Shown here piece by piece: positions 6,934-14,941 of a DNA stretch of 23,954 bases (within the stretch, counting starts at the first letter, position 1; each line of letters opens with the position of its first letter). The position numbers and the translations under genes were made by a program. The notes under the pieces are model-generated. The model saw only the letters and a list, made by a program, of their open reading frames with translations. It was not told the DNA's origin and searched no databases. Origin of the DNA: Beijerinckiaceae bacterium (GTDB lineage Bacteria; Pseudomonadota; Alphaproteobacteria; Rhizobiales; Beijerinckiaceae); contig CANGOK010000011.1 of assembly GCA_947455285.1 (NCBI GenBank), positions 1 to 23,954 of the forward strand, in the 5' to 3' direction.

Positions 6934-6991
6934 CCATTTGACGGCGCCGGTCATTGCTTTTTCGGGATCAAATGACGACGGATCGAACTGA

Positions 6992-8332
6992 ATGAACGAC
7001 AAGCAGGTGTTCGATCGGCTTCGACTTCCCAGCTTCCGGCATTTGCGCGTGTTTCAGGCTGTCGCCTCATGCAGCAATTTGAGCCGTGCAGCCACCGAAA
7101 TGAACATGTCTCAGCCGGCGGTGACGCAGGCCATGGCTCGGATTGAGGAATGGGTCGGCGCTACGCTTTTCCAGCGTAGCAGCAAGGGCACCTATTTGAC
7201 CCGTGAGGGCAAAATCTTCAGCGATTGCGTGAACCGCTTGTTCGAGCGGATCGTCGATGTCCTGGAGGCGACGGTTCTGCGCGACAGTCCCAAGAAAACT
7301 GTGCGACTGGCCGCCTCAAGACTCAAGTCCTCCCACATCAACGTTCTGGCGGTCGTTGCTGGCAGTTACTCTTTTGAAGACGCCGCGCTGGCCCTCGGCA
7401 TATCACGCACCACCGTGCAACGCACGGCCCGAGAGCTCGAAGGCATTCTTGGTCGACCGCTTTATGAGCGCGGGCCGCAGGGCATTGCGGTGACGAATGA
7501 CACTCGCGAACTTGCCCGCAGTCTGCAGCGCGCCTGTCAGGAGATGCGCGAGGAAATGGGCGAGGTCACGCTGCAACGTGATAAATCCGCCCTTCGCGTT
7601 TTCATCGGGGCGCAACCACTCGCTTCACGCGCCCTTCTTGCTGCGGCGATCAATGGCGTTCTTTCGCAATATCCTGACGCTCGCATTAGGATCATCGAGG
7701 GCTCGTACCAATTCCTGCTCCAGGAGCTGCGGAGTGGCCACCTTGATTTGATGTTTGGCGGATTGCAACGCCCGCCAAAAATCAACGATGTTCTGGAAGA
7801 GCCCCTCTTTGAAGAACCCTACTGCGTTGTGGCGCGGTCTGGCCACCCGTTGGCTCGGCGAAAGAAAGTTAGCGTCGCTGATCTGTTCAATCTGGACTGG
7901 GTTTTGCCGGGCGTCGGCACGCAACGCCGCACGGCCTTCGAGACTCTTTTCTCAAAATCAGGCCACTATCCCAGATGTTCGGTTGAAACGACCTCTGTCA
8001 CTGCGCAGATCGCCATCCTTGCGGCGAGCGATCGCGTCACTCTTCTAACCCGAACCGAATTGGCGCTTGAGCCGCAAATGGGTGGCCTTATCGTTCTTCC
8101 ACTCATAACTCCAATCGCGCGCACTGCTGATGGCTTTACGATGCGCGGCGACTGGAAGCCCACACCTGTGCAGGCATGTTTTCTTGATCAGTTACGCGAT
8201 TGCGTGCGTAAGGTCGGGCTTGCAGCGCCCTCCTTCAGAAACTCGTCAAAAGTGACAGTGTCCTGGCATGACCGGCGCGAAGCCGAGTTGGGTCAAGGCG
8301 GCGTCCAGTCGGCGGATCCCGATCTCACCTAA
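6992..8332 (+). CDS. LysR-type transcriptional regulator with two tandem DNA-binding domains
   Basis: A 446-residue regulator, about 140 residues longer than a standard LysR protein. The first winged helix-turn-helix spans about 15-73 (LRVFQAVASCSNLSRAATEM, then SQPAVTQAMARIEEWVG, then TLFQR and LTREG). A second, more diverged copy spans about 112-171 (INVLAVVAGSYSFEDAALAL, GISRTTVQRTARELE, GRPLYERG, VTND). The inducer-binding domain follows at about 200-410 (FIGAQPLASRALL, LRSGHLDLMFGG, EEPYCVVARSGHPLA). The last 35 residues are an extra tail. It is divergent from the extradiol dioxygenase operon and so probably controls it with an aromatic or pathway inducer. The ATG at 6992 overlaps the stop of a seven-codon reading frame that starts at 6972, and no strong ribosome site lies before it. 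The next gene is convergent, 13 bases away. Confidence 0.92.
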   Translation: MNDKQVFDRLRLPSFRHLRVFQAVASCSNLSRAATEMNMSQPAVTQAMARIEEWVGATLFQRSSKGTYLTREGKIFSDCVNRLFERIVDVLEATVLRDSPKKTVRLAASRLKSSHINVLAVVAGSYSFEDAALALGISRTTVQRTARELEGILGRPLYERGPQGIAVTNDTRELARSLQRACQEMREEMGEVTLQRDKSALRVFIGAQPLASRALLAAAINGVLSQYPDARIRIIEGSYQFLLQELRSGHLDLMFGGLQRPPKINDVLEEPLFEEPYCVVARSGHPLARRKKVSVADLFNLDWVLPGVGTQRRTAFETLFSKSGHYPRCSVETTSVTAQIAILAASDRVTLLTRTELALEPQMGGLIVLPLITPIARTADGFTMRGDWKPTPVQACFLDQLRDCVRKVGLAAPSFRNSSKVTVSWHDRREAELGQGGVQSADPDLT

Positions 8333-8345
8333 GGAAAGCCGCGGG

Positions 8346-8966
8346 TCAGGATTTCATCTGTCCTGTGAAGCCGGGAATATGTTTCTGCGCCAAAGCGGTG
8401 ATGGCCGCGTCATCGCAGACGGTTTTGGTGGCGACAGCCCATAGAAGAAATTGGCTTGGTCGCGACATCACCACGATCTTGCCGAAACCTGCTTCCTGCA
8501 GCGTAGCCAACATGGATCGCGCGCTGAAGCCTGTACGATGCGCCATGTAGAGGTTGCCGTTGCGCATGGAGTCGCGGTGGCCAAAGATCATATCGAGTGG
8601 TGTGATAGGTCCCATGCTCGACACATAAGCCGTTTCTTGGAGCCCGCGCGCAGCGATGAATTTGGCTACGGCTTCGAGATCCGGACAGGTGATCGACAGG
8701 AAGCCGTCCGCATTCAGCACCCGCTTGAATTCTGCGAGCGCAAGGGGAACCTCATGTGGGTAGAGGTGCTCGATATTATGGGATGAATAGACCGCATCCA
8801 CCGCCCCCGTGTCGACCGCGGAAAGGTCCGTGATCGTGCCGATGAGATCGGGTGACACCGATGGGTCGATGTCCAGTCTGATTTCTGACCAGTCCGGGCC
8901 ATCAAAACCCGGCGTTTTTGGACCTTTGCGGCCCGGCCCGCATCCAACGTGCAGAAATTTCCGCAT
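8346..8966 (-). CDS. Class I SAM-dependent methyltransferase (Methyltransf_11 type)
   Basis: A 206-residue protein with the Rossmann-like fold that binds S-adenosylmethionine. Motif I is LHVGCGPG (5-12). The strand ending in LDIDP (31-35) gives the acidic ribose-binding residue, YSSHNIEHLYPHEV is the motif IV region with the helix after it, and VLNADGFLSITCPD is motif V/VI. These features are common to small-molecule, lipid and sugar methyltransferases and the substrate is not evident; the NIEHLYP stretch is frequent in enzymes next to polysaccharide genes, but none are here. The ATG at 8966 lies only 2 bases after the stop of sthA (TAG-TC-ATG), and the ribosome site is weak, so translation is probably coupled to sthA. 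Whether the two work together is unknown. Confidence 0.88.
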   Translation of the reverse strand: MRKFLHVGCGPGRKGPKTPGFDGPDWSEIRLDIDPSVSPDLIGTITDLSAVDTGAVDAVYSSHNIEHLYPHEVPLALAEFKRVLNADGFLSITCPDLEAVAKFIAARGLQETAYVSSMGPITPLDMIFGHRDSMRNGNLYMAHRTGFSARSMLATLQEAGFGKIVVMSRPSQFLLWAVATKTVCDDAAITALAQKHIPGFTGQMKS

Positions 8967-8968
8967 GA

Positions 8969-10366
8969 CTATCCGTTCAGTCGACCGAGCCCGTCGAAGG
9001 CTGCGCTTTTATAGCATTCCGCAAGGGTCGGATAGTTGAAGACGGAGTCCGCGAGATAATCGATCGTGCCGTTCAACGCCATCACAGCTTGTCCGATATG
9101 GATCAATTCTGTGGCGCCTTCGCCAAGGATATGAATCCCGAGAATCTTGCGCGTATCGGGATCGAAGATCAGCTTCAACATGCCCGTGCGGTCGCCGATG
9201 ATCTGGCCGCGCGCAATCTCACGATAATTGGCTTTGCCGATTTCGTAAGGTTTGCCTGCTGCGGTGAGCTCGTCCTCATTTGCGCCGATCGTTGAAATTT
9301 CGGGAACCGTGTAGATGCCATATGGGAATAAGCCGATGCCATGATCGTCGGCGTCACGAGCATCGAAGGCGTGCAGCGCTGCGGCGCGTCCCTGTTCCAT
9401 CGAGGTCGACGCCAACGAGGGGAAGCCGATCACATCACCAACCGCATAAACGTTATGCGCGGTGGTTTGATAGTGGGCGTTGATGATGATCTTGCCGCGC
9501 GGATCAAGTTCAACGCCTGCCTTTTCGAGGGCAAGGCCTGCGGTAGCTCCTGTGCGGCCTATGGCGTAGAGCGCGGCGTCGGCATGGAGCAATTTGCCGC
9601 TTTTCAGGCGAACCTCCACGGGCGCCCGCCCTCCTTCCACCACTTCAACATGGTCGACCTCTTCCCCAAGGCGCATGGTCACGCGGTTCTGTTGGGCGAT
9701 GTAGGTGAGGGCCGCCGAGATTTCATGGTCTAGAAAGGGCAGCAGGGTGGGGCGCTTGTCGACAATCGTCACGCGCACGCCAAGTGCGGCGAACATGGTC
9801 GCGTATTCAACGCCAATCACTCCGGCGCCGATGACGATCAAAGAGCGCGGGATGCTTCGCAGTTGCAGAATGTCGTCGCTGACGAGGATGCGTTGTCCGT
9901 CGAAAGTGATGTGGGGGTCTCGCGTCGCATTGGTGCCGCAAGCGATAACGACCTTATCTGTATGGATAATGTGCTGCTCGTCGCTGCCGTCGTCGAGCTT
10001 GATGTGGTTGGCGTCGACGAAGGACGCTTCGGCCTCGATCAAATGCACGCGGTTTCTAGCAAGATGCGTGCGTATGACGTCAATCTCGCTGCGGATGACT
10101 TGTTCCACACGAAACAGCAGATCTTCGATCTGGATGTCTGGCTTGACTGTATAGGACGCGCCATAAATCCCGCGCTCCCGAAAACCCGACAAATGCAAAA
10201 CCGCTTCACGGAATGTCTTTGAGGGGATGGTGCCGGTATTTACGCAGACGCCGCCCACCACGCGTCGCTTCTCAACGACGGCGACACGCTTTCCCATTTT
10301 GGCTGCTTGAATGGCGGCGCGCTGGCCTGACGGGCCGGAACCAATGACGACAAGATCATAATTCAT
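8969..10366 (-). CDS. sthA: Soluble pyridine nucleotide transhydrogenase
   Basis: A 465-residue cytoplasmic flavoprotein that moves hydride between NADPH and NAD+, helping the cell use surplus NADPH. The order of motifs is FAD-binding GSGPSGQRAA (9-18), the former redox site GGVCVNTGTIPSK (38-50), NAD(P)-binding VIGAGVIGVEYA, the second FAD motif YAVGDVIGFPSLAS, and the dimer-interface end HIGQAVMALNGT plus FNYPTLAEC. In disulfide reductases the redox site is C-x4-C. Here the second Cys is Thr, as expected for SthA, which has no disulfide, and this separates it from lipoamide dehydrogenase and mercuric reductase. Near-identity to the E. coli protein in the C-terminal part supports the name. 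The ATG at 10366 is followed by a good N-terminal strand; its ribosome site is weak. A methyltransferase gene follows 2 bases after its stop. Confidence 0.93.
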   Translation of the reverse strand: MNYDLVVIGSGPSGQRAAIQAAKMGKRVAVVEKRRVVGGVCVNTGTIPSKTFREAVLHLSGFRERGIYGASYTVKPDIQIEDLLFRVEQVIRSEIDVIRTHLARNRVHLIEAEASFVDANHIKLDDGSDEQHIIHTDKVVIACGTNATRDPHITFDGQRILVSDDILQLRSIPRSLIVIGAGVIGVEYATMFAALGVRVTIVDKRPTLLPFLDHEISAALTYIAQQNRVTMRLGEEVDHVEVVEGGRAPVEVRLKSGKLLHADAALYAIGRTGATAGLALEKAGVELDPRGKIIINAHYQTTAHNVYAVGDVIGFPSLASTSMEQGRAAALHAFDARDADDHGIGLFPYGIYTVPEISTIGANEDELTAAGKPYEIGKANYREIARGQIIGDRTGMLKLIFDPDTRKILGIHILGEGATELIHIGQAVMALNGTIDYLADSVFNYPTLAECYKSAAFDGLGRLNG

Positions 10367-10724
10367 GGGAGACCGCCGCTGCGTGCTCAGGGGTGATGAC
10401 GCAACGTCCGCTTTTTAAAGTCAATTGTCGACCATTTTTGTTGTTGCGTTTGAATCTGCATTGTTTGCAAATTTGTTATTATTTGAACTTTTAATTTTTA
10501 CGAAATGCGACATTTTCCCGGATTTCGAAATAATCCACAATGCGCATGATTGGGGTAACAATTTAATTCGCTAATTCAGTTCGTTAAATCGATCAAACTG
10601 CTTGCAAGCGCTCTTGGTCTCAAGGCAAATTGGGACAACCTACGTTTGCGACAGGATTGTGGCTGCAGTTTTGCGGTTCCGGTTTCCTTGCGCTGTTTTT
10701 TCGACCACCTTGATTGGACCGGAC
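10367..10724. other. AT-rich divergent intergenic region
   Basis: These 358 bases lie between the starts of sthA (leftward) and the potassium channel (rightward) and should hold both promoters. The part from about 10430 to 10590 is strongly AT-rich. GCTTGCAAGC (10600-10609) is a perfect 10-base palindrome. An open frame continues upstream of the channel start to 10602, but its residues do not look like protein and it has no ribosome site. No RNA gene was recognised and no promoter boxes are certain. Confidence 0.45.
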
Positions 10725-11774
10725 ATGCTGCAGAATACGCCTCAAGAAGAACTTCATCCCACGCTGATCCATCGTCTTATTCACGACCACGATCATCCTG
10801 CATTCATGATCTGGACGCGATCGATCAACATCCTGATCTATGCATCCTGCGTGGCGATCGCGATGGAGTCGGTGGAGTCGATCCGTGCTGAGTTCCAGCA
10901 TGAACTCGCAGCCTTTGAATGGTTCTCGGTCGCTTTCTTCACGCTCGACTATCTCTTCAATATTTACACCGCAAAGGAGCGGTTTAAATATATGGTCAGC
11001 TTCTGGGGGCTCGTGGATCTTCTTTCGATCCTGCCTTCTTTCTTGATGCTCTTCAATTTCGCCTCGATCAGAGCCACCAAGATCCTTCGCTTGCTGCGCG
11101 TGATCCGTATCCTCCGAGTTCTCAAGCTGGCCAGGACTGCTATGCAGGACGTCAACGCCGCTCGTGGCGGCAAGACGAACCGCATCGCCGCCAATCTGCG
11201 TATTTATTTCATCGCGCTGTTCTCGGTGCTGATGATCTCCTCAACGTTGATGTTCTATGTCGAGGGTAGCCTCTACACGCCGGAAGCCCTCGCTGAGGGG
11301 CAGATTCATCTGGATGCCACGACGGTCGCCAAGGGTGAGGAAGCTGGCTCGGTCAAGTTCGTGCCGGTCGATCCGCTTACGGGCAACGCCATCCCAGAGG
11401 ACAAGCGTTTCTATACGTCGATCCCCGAGTCCATGTGGTGGTGCATCGTCACGCTTACGACCACTGGTTATGGCGACATCTATCCGATTACGATAGGCGG
11501 AAGAATTATAGCCGCAGTCACGATGTTGATGGGCTTGGTGCTCTTCGGCATGTTGATGAACATCGTCGGCAAGACCCTCATGGTGATGCTCTTTGGCGAG
11601 CCCGTCGGTCATGAAAAGGAAGAGGAGCACAAGACTCCTGAAGAGAAGATCGGCGCTGCTTTCGACCTGTTGGCGGATGCAGGCGTGATCTCCTACAAAT
11701 CGGCCTACGAGCTTCGTGATGTGCCTAAGGAGGAGATCGCTCATCGCCTCGGCTCCGATGCTGTCTCTGCGTAA
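10725..11774 (+). CDS. Six-transmembrane voltage-gated-type potassium channel
   Basis: A 349-residue inner-membrane channel expected to act as a tetramer. S1 to S3 lie at about 33-50, 64-82 and 92-110. S4 has eight basic residues at every third position (R116, K119, R122, R125, R128, R131, K134, R137), a complete voltage-sensor pattern. S5 spans about 157-180, then a polar loop of roughly 50 residues, the pore helix (PESMWWCIVTLT), the filter TTGYGD (246-251) and S6 at about 260-285. The filter is that of K+-selective channels. A His/Glu/Lys-rich cytoplasmic tail (EKEEEHKTPEEK) and a short C-terminal helical domain follow. I took the ATG at 10725 (MLQNTP), since upstream codons do not look coding; the ribosome site (TTGGACCGGA) is weak. 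A strong terminator lies 43 bases after the stop, so it is monocistronic. The physiological role is not evident. Confidence 0.92.
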   Translation: MLQNTPQEELHPTLIHRLIHDHDHPAFMIWTRSINILIYASCVAIAMESVESIRAEFQHELAAFEWFSVAFFTLDYLFNIYTAKERFKYMVSFWGLVDLLSILPSFLMLFNFASIRATKILRLLRVIRILRVLKLARTAMQDVNAARGGKTNRIAANLRIYFIALFSVLMISSTLMFYVEGSLYTPEALAEGQIHLDATTVAKGEEAGSVKFVPVDPLTGNAIPEDKRFYTSIPESMWWCIVTLTTTGYGDIYPITIGGRIIAAVTMLMGLVLFGMLMNIVGKTLMVMLFGEPVGHEKEEEHKTPEEKIGAAFDLLADAGVISYKSAYELRDVPKEEIAHRLGSDAVSA

Positions 11775-11817
11775 GCGCTGATAGTTGCGCTCAGTCTCGC
11801 GCGTTCATTTTCAATCG

Positions 11818-11846
11818 GCCCGGCTGCATTGCAGCCGGGCTTTTTT
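11818..11846 (+). terminator. Rho-independent terminator of the potassium channel gene
   Basis: GCCCGGCTGC (11818-11827) and GCAGCCGGGC (11831-11840) form a perfect 10-base stem with a 3-base loop, followed by six T residues (11841-11846). It ends the rightward channel transcript. The reverse direction lacks a T run, so it would not stop the leftward gene well. Confidence 0.93.
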
Positions 11847-11866
11847 GTGCTCATGCTTTGGTTGCT

Positions 11867-12535
11867 TCATCTGTTCAGCGCATCAAGCTTCGTGCGAGCT
11901 CCCGTCACGCCTTTTTCCAGCGCCTCCAAGTAAAGCGCGCGTGCGCGCGCGAGGTCAGGTTTGACCACCTTGGCGTTCACGCGGGCGAGCGCCTTGGGAT
12001 CATAAGTCTCTGCCAGGGTGAGAAGTGCGCCGGCGTCGCCGCCTTCGATAGCTCGTTCCAGGATGAGCCGCGCGCCGACGACATCGCCATCCCGGAGGGC
12101 CTGCGCAGCCTTTCCGTTCAGACGCCGCATGTCAGCTTCGCTCAATGGCGGAAACGTGGGCTGCGCGCTTGCAGCCGGGGCGGTGGTCTTGTCAGCCACC
12201 GTCGGCGGTGCTGGTTCGGCGGCCCGAGAGGCGACGACGTCGGGCGCCGGATCAGGCTCTTGCGCAATTGCCGGCTCAGGTGCTTTTTGCGCCGCATTCG
12301 CAAAGCGCTCCATGGCCTCGGCCAGCTTGGCCTGCGCAGCTTCGCGTTCAGCTTCGCCGATCACGGGAGGCCTGAAAGATTGTGAGGCGCTGCTGAAATC
12401 CACGGTCGCCACCCTTGCCGGTCGGAATGCTATGGCGATGAGCACTGCGGTGGCGAAGGCGCTTGTCAGCAGCAGGGCTTGCTGACCAAAGCGGCGGATC
12501 AGTTGAGGCACGTTCACCTGATTAGGGCGGTTCAT
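11867..12535 (-). CDS. Membrane-anchored protein with Ala/Pro-rich linker and helical-repeat C-terminus
   Basis: A 222-residue protein that I cannot assign to a named family. Residues 1-18 are polar and basic, 19-37 form one transmembrane helix (ALLLTSAFATAVLIAIAF), so the rest probably lies in the periplasm. Residues about 60-85 are a charged helix (EREAAQAKLAEAMERFANAA), 90-145 are Ala/Pro/Thr-rich and likely disordered, and 145-215 are helical with TPR/Sel1-like spacing (AAQALRDGDVVGARLILERA, then ALLTLAETYDP, then DLARARALYLEALEKG). The ATG at 12535 has AAGG 8 bases before it; an upstream in-frame ATG does not. It is divergent from a TPR-type membrane protein gene, 278 bases away. It may be a scaffold or envelope protein; function unknown. 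Confidence 0.75.
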   Translation of the reverse strand: MNRPNQVNVPQLIRRFGQQALLLTSAFATAVLIAIAFRPARVATVDFSSASQSFRPPVIGEAEREAAQAKLAEAMERFANAAQKAPEPAIAQEPDPAPDVVASRAAEPAPPTVADKTTAPAASAQPTFPPLSEADMRRLNGKAAQALRDGDVVGARLILERAIEGGDAGALLTLAETYDPKALARVNAKVVKPDLARARALYLEALEKGVTGARTKLDALNR

Positions 12536-12619
12536 CGGCGTGACCTTCTTTTCGCAGCCGCCGTTCAATGGCTGGCGCGGGTGGGCTATTTCGCTCCCGA
12601 CAGATCATCCCCGATTGCG

Positions 12620-12635
12620 CCCGCCATAAGGCGGG
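12620..12635. repeat. Short GC-rich hairpin in a divergent gap
   Basis: CCCGCC (12620-12625) and GGCGGG (12630-12635) form a 6-base stem with loop ATAA. It lies in the 278-base gap between two divergent membrane-protein genes and has no following T run. It could be a regulatory dyad or a leader hairpin; the rest of this gap (12536-12813) shows nothing else I can support. Confidence 0.3.
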
Positions 12636-12813
12636 GGGTGGGCAAGGGCGTGATCAAAGCTTGCGGATAGTGGCGACTTCGCCTTGAAAAGCGCGGGCTT
12701 AGCCGCGGAATTCCGGGCCAGAGGCAACAACCGCTCGCCTTCCGGCCCTGCGCGTGCTAACCGACCTGTGCGGCATTGTGCGCCGCCGCCAGTCAGACGG
12801 GACCAAAGAGATC

Positions 12814-13467
12814 ATGTCCGATATTTTCCGCGAGGTGGACGAAGAAGTCCGCCGCGATAAAGCGCTGCAGTTCTGGAGCAAGCACCAGAACCTGTTCATC
12901 GCGCTTGCGCTGGCTATCGTGGCCGCCTCTGCGGGATGGCGTTTCTACAAGGATGGCGAACGCGCCAAGGCCGAGGCTGCTGGCGCGAGCTATGAAGCCG
13001 CCCTCCAGCTATCCCGCGAGAACAAGCCCGCCGAGGCGGACGCCGCCTTCCAGGACATCATCAAACAGGGGCCGGAGGGCTATGCTCTTCTCGCCCGTTT
13101 CCGCGGCGCCGCCGATGTGGCGACGACGGATCAGGACAAGGCTGTCGCGATCTATGATACGCTTACGGTTGACGCCAAGGTTCCAGCGCTCATGCAGGAC
13201 ATCGCACGCCTGCGCGCGGCGACGCTGCGTCTCGACAAGGCGGATGCAGCCGAGATCAAGCGTCGGCTTGAGCCTCTGGCGCAGGGCGGCGCGCCCTTCC
13301 GCAACAGCGCCCGCGAATTGCTCGCCTATGCGGCCTTCAAGGTCGATGATTTCGAGGCGGCTGGTCGTTGGCTCGATCAGATCGTCGTAGATTTGCAGGC
13401 GCCTGCAGGGCTGCGGCAACGCGCGGAAACCCTGCTCGGCCTCGTCGCCGCCAGTAAGGCCCGCTGA
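12814..13467 (+). CDS. YfgM-like tetratricopeptide membrane protein
   Basis: A 217-residue protein of the TPR_21 (DUF2133/YfgM-like) group. The N-terminus is cytoplasmic and charged (SDIFREVDEEVRRDKALQFW), residues about 27-43 form one membrane helix (LFIALALAIVAASAGW), and the rest is a periplasmic helical repeat: YEAALQLSRENKPAEADAAF, GYALLARFRGAADVA, DKAVAIYDTL, ELLAYAAFKVDDFEAAGRWL. In E. coli the family member YfgM links the SecYEG translocon with periplasmic chaperones; a similar envelope role here is inference. The ATG at 12814 is the first that places the typical DIFREVDEE start at the N-terminus, preceded by AAAGAG. der follows 49 bases after its stop, as in E. coli, where bamB lies between the two; no bamB is present here. 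Confidence 0.88.
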   Translation: MSDIFREVDEEVRRDKALQFWSKHQNLFIALALAIVAASAGWRFYKDGERAKAEAAGASYEAALQLSRENKPAEADAAFQDIIKQGPEGYALLARFRGAADVATTDQDKAVAIYDTLTVDAKVPALMQDIARLRAATLRLDKADAAEIKRRLEPLAQGGAPFRNSARELLAYAAFKVDDFEAAGRWLDQIVVDLQAPAGLRQRAETLLGLVAASKAR

Positions 13468-13516
13468 TTTCGGACGCGCACTGTCGTTGCGCGTTCCTCT
13501 CGCCATGTAAGAGTCC

Positions 13517-14941
13517 ATGTCTTTCACAGTCGCCATCATCGGCCGACCGAATGTCGGAAAATCCACGCTCTTCAACCGTCTCGTCGGGAAGAAGCTGGCG
13601 CTCGTCGACGATCAGCCGGGCGTGACCCGCGATCGTCGTGAGGGTCAGGCGAAAATCGCCGACCTCACCTTCACAATCGTCGATACGGCGGGCCTGGAGG
13701 AGGGCGACGTCGCTTCGTTGTCAGGCCGTATGCGCGCCCAGACAGAGGCCGCCATTGAGATGGCGGACGCGATTTTCTTCATGATCGACGCCCGCACGGG
13801 GATCACGCCGACTGATCGCTATTTCAGCCAGCTGGTGCGCCGTTCAGGCAAGCCGATCATCCTTCTCGCCAACAAGGCGGAGGGCAAGGCCGGGCAGGCG
13901 GGCGCCATCGAGGCTTTCGAGCTCGGGCTTGGCGACCCCATTCCGCTGTCCGCCGAGCATGGCGAAGGGCTTTCCGAGCTTTACGAAAGCTTGCTCGAGG
14001 CCCTGCCCGAAGAGACCGCGCTGCCTGACGAGCTTGAGGAAGAGGCAGAAGCCCCTCTCGTTCTCGGCGATGAAGAGGACGGGTCTGAGCTCGACGTATC
14101 CAAACCCCTGCGCGTGGCTGTCGTCGGTCGCCCCAATGCAGGCAAGTCCACGCTGCTAAACCGCATCCTTGGCGAAGAGCGCCTGCTGACTGGGCCGGAA
14201 GCTGGCATCACGCGCGATTCCATCGCTGTCGAGTTTCCCTGGACGCGGCGTGACGCCAGCGTCCGCAAGGTCAAGATGTTCGACACGGCGGGCTTGCGCA
14301 AGCGCGCCAATGTTCAGGGCAAGCTGGAGAAGCTCGCGGCCGCCGACACGTTGCGCGCGGTGCGGTTCGCTGAAGTGGTTGTCGTGCTGCTAGACGCCAC
14401 CATCCCCTTTGAGAAGCAGGACCTGACAATCATCGATCTCGTCGCCCGCGAGGGGCGCGGACTGGTGATCGGCCTCAACAAATGGGATCTGACGCCCGAC
14501 CCTAACCGGCGCTTGCTGGAACTGCGCGAAGAGGCTGACCGCCTTCTGCCGCAGGTGAAGGGGACGCCGGTGGTTCCCGTGTCCGGTCTTACAGGCTCGG
14601 GCGTTGAGAAGCTCATGGAGGCGATCTTCAAAGTCCATGAGACTTGGAACATCCGCATTTCCACGGGTCGTCTGAATCGCTGGCTTGGGCCGGTGATTGA
14701 AAAGACTCCGCCGCCCGCTGTGTCGGGCTGGCGCATCAAGATCCGTTACATGACGCAGCCCAAAGCGCGCCCGCCCCATTTCGTGATTTTCGGCAATCAG
14801 CTCGACGAGTTGCCGACAAGCTACGAGCGCTTCCTGATCAACGGCTTGCGCGAGAGCTTCTCGTTGCAGGGCGTGCCGATCCGCATCTCAACCCGCAATT
14901 CGAAGAACCCCTTCGATAAGGGCGGTCGGCGCATTCGATAG
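13517..14941 (+). CDS. der: Ribosome-associated double GTPase Der (EngA)
   Basis: A 474-residue essential GTPase with two tandem G domains and a KH-like C-terminal domain, which helps the assembly of the 50S ribosomal subunit. The first G domain has P-loop GRPNVGKST (9-17), DTAGLEEGD and NKAEGK; the second has GRPNAGKST (near residue 203), DTAGLRKR and NKWDL. The final part (IKIRYMTQPKARPPHFVIF, then GVPIRISTRNSKNPF) is the KH-like domain that contacts RNA. The acidic linker between the G domains (EELEEEAEAPL type) is long but normal in alphaproteobacteria. The ATG at 13517 begins directly with the first beta strand. It probably shares a transcript with the upstream TPR gene. The last 54 bases overlap a possible small gene on the other strand. 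Confidence 0.98.
   Translation: MSFTVAIIGRPNVGKSTLFNRLVGKKLALVDDQPGVTRDRREGQAKIADLTFTIVDTAGLEEGDVASLSGRMRAQTEAAIEMADAIFFMIDARTGITPTDRYFSQLVRRSGKPIILLANKAEGKAGQAGAIEAFELGLGDPIPLSAEHGEGLSELYESLLEALPEETALPDELEEEAEAPLVLGDEEDGSELDVSKPLRVAVVGRPNAGKSTLLNRILGEERLLTGPEAGITRDSIAVEFPWTRRDASVRKVKMFDTAGLRKRANVQGKLEKLAAADTLRAVRFAEVVVVLLDATIPFEKQDLTIIDLVAREGRGLVIGLNKWDLTPDPNRRLLELREEADRLLPQVKGTPVVPVSGLTGSGVEKLMEAIFKVHETWNIRISTGRLNRWLGPVIEKTPPPAVSGWRIKIRYMTQPKARPPHFVIFGNQLDELPTSYERFLINGLRESFSLQGVPIRISTRNSKNPFDKGGRRIR

Noticed and set aside
10602..10724. Longer N-terminus for the potassium channel
   Set aside because: The 41 upstream codons are not protein-like and the family start fits the ATG at 10725.
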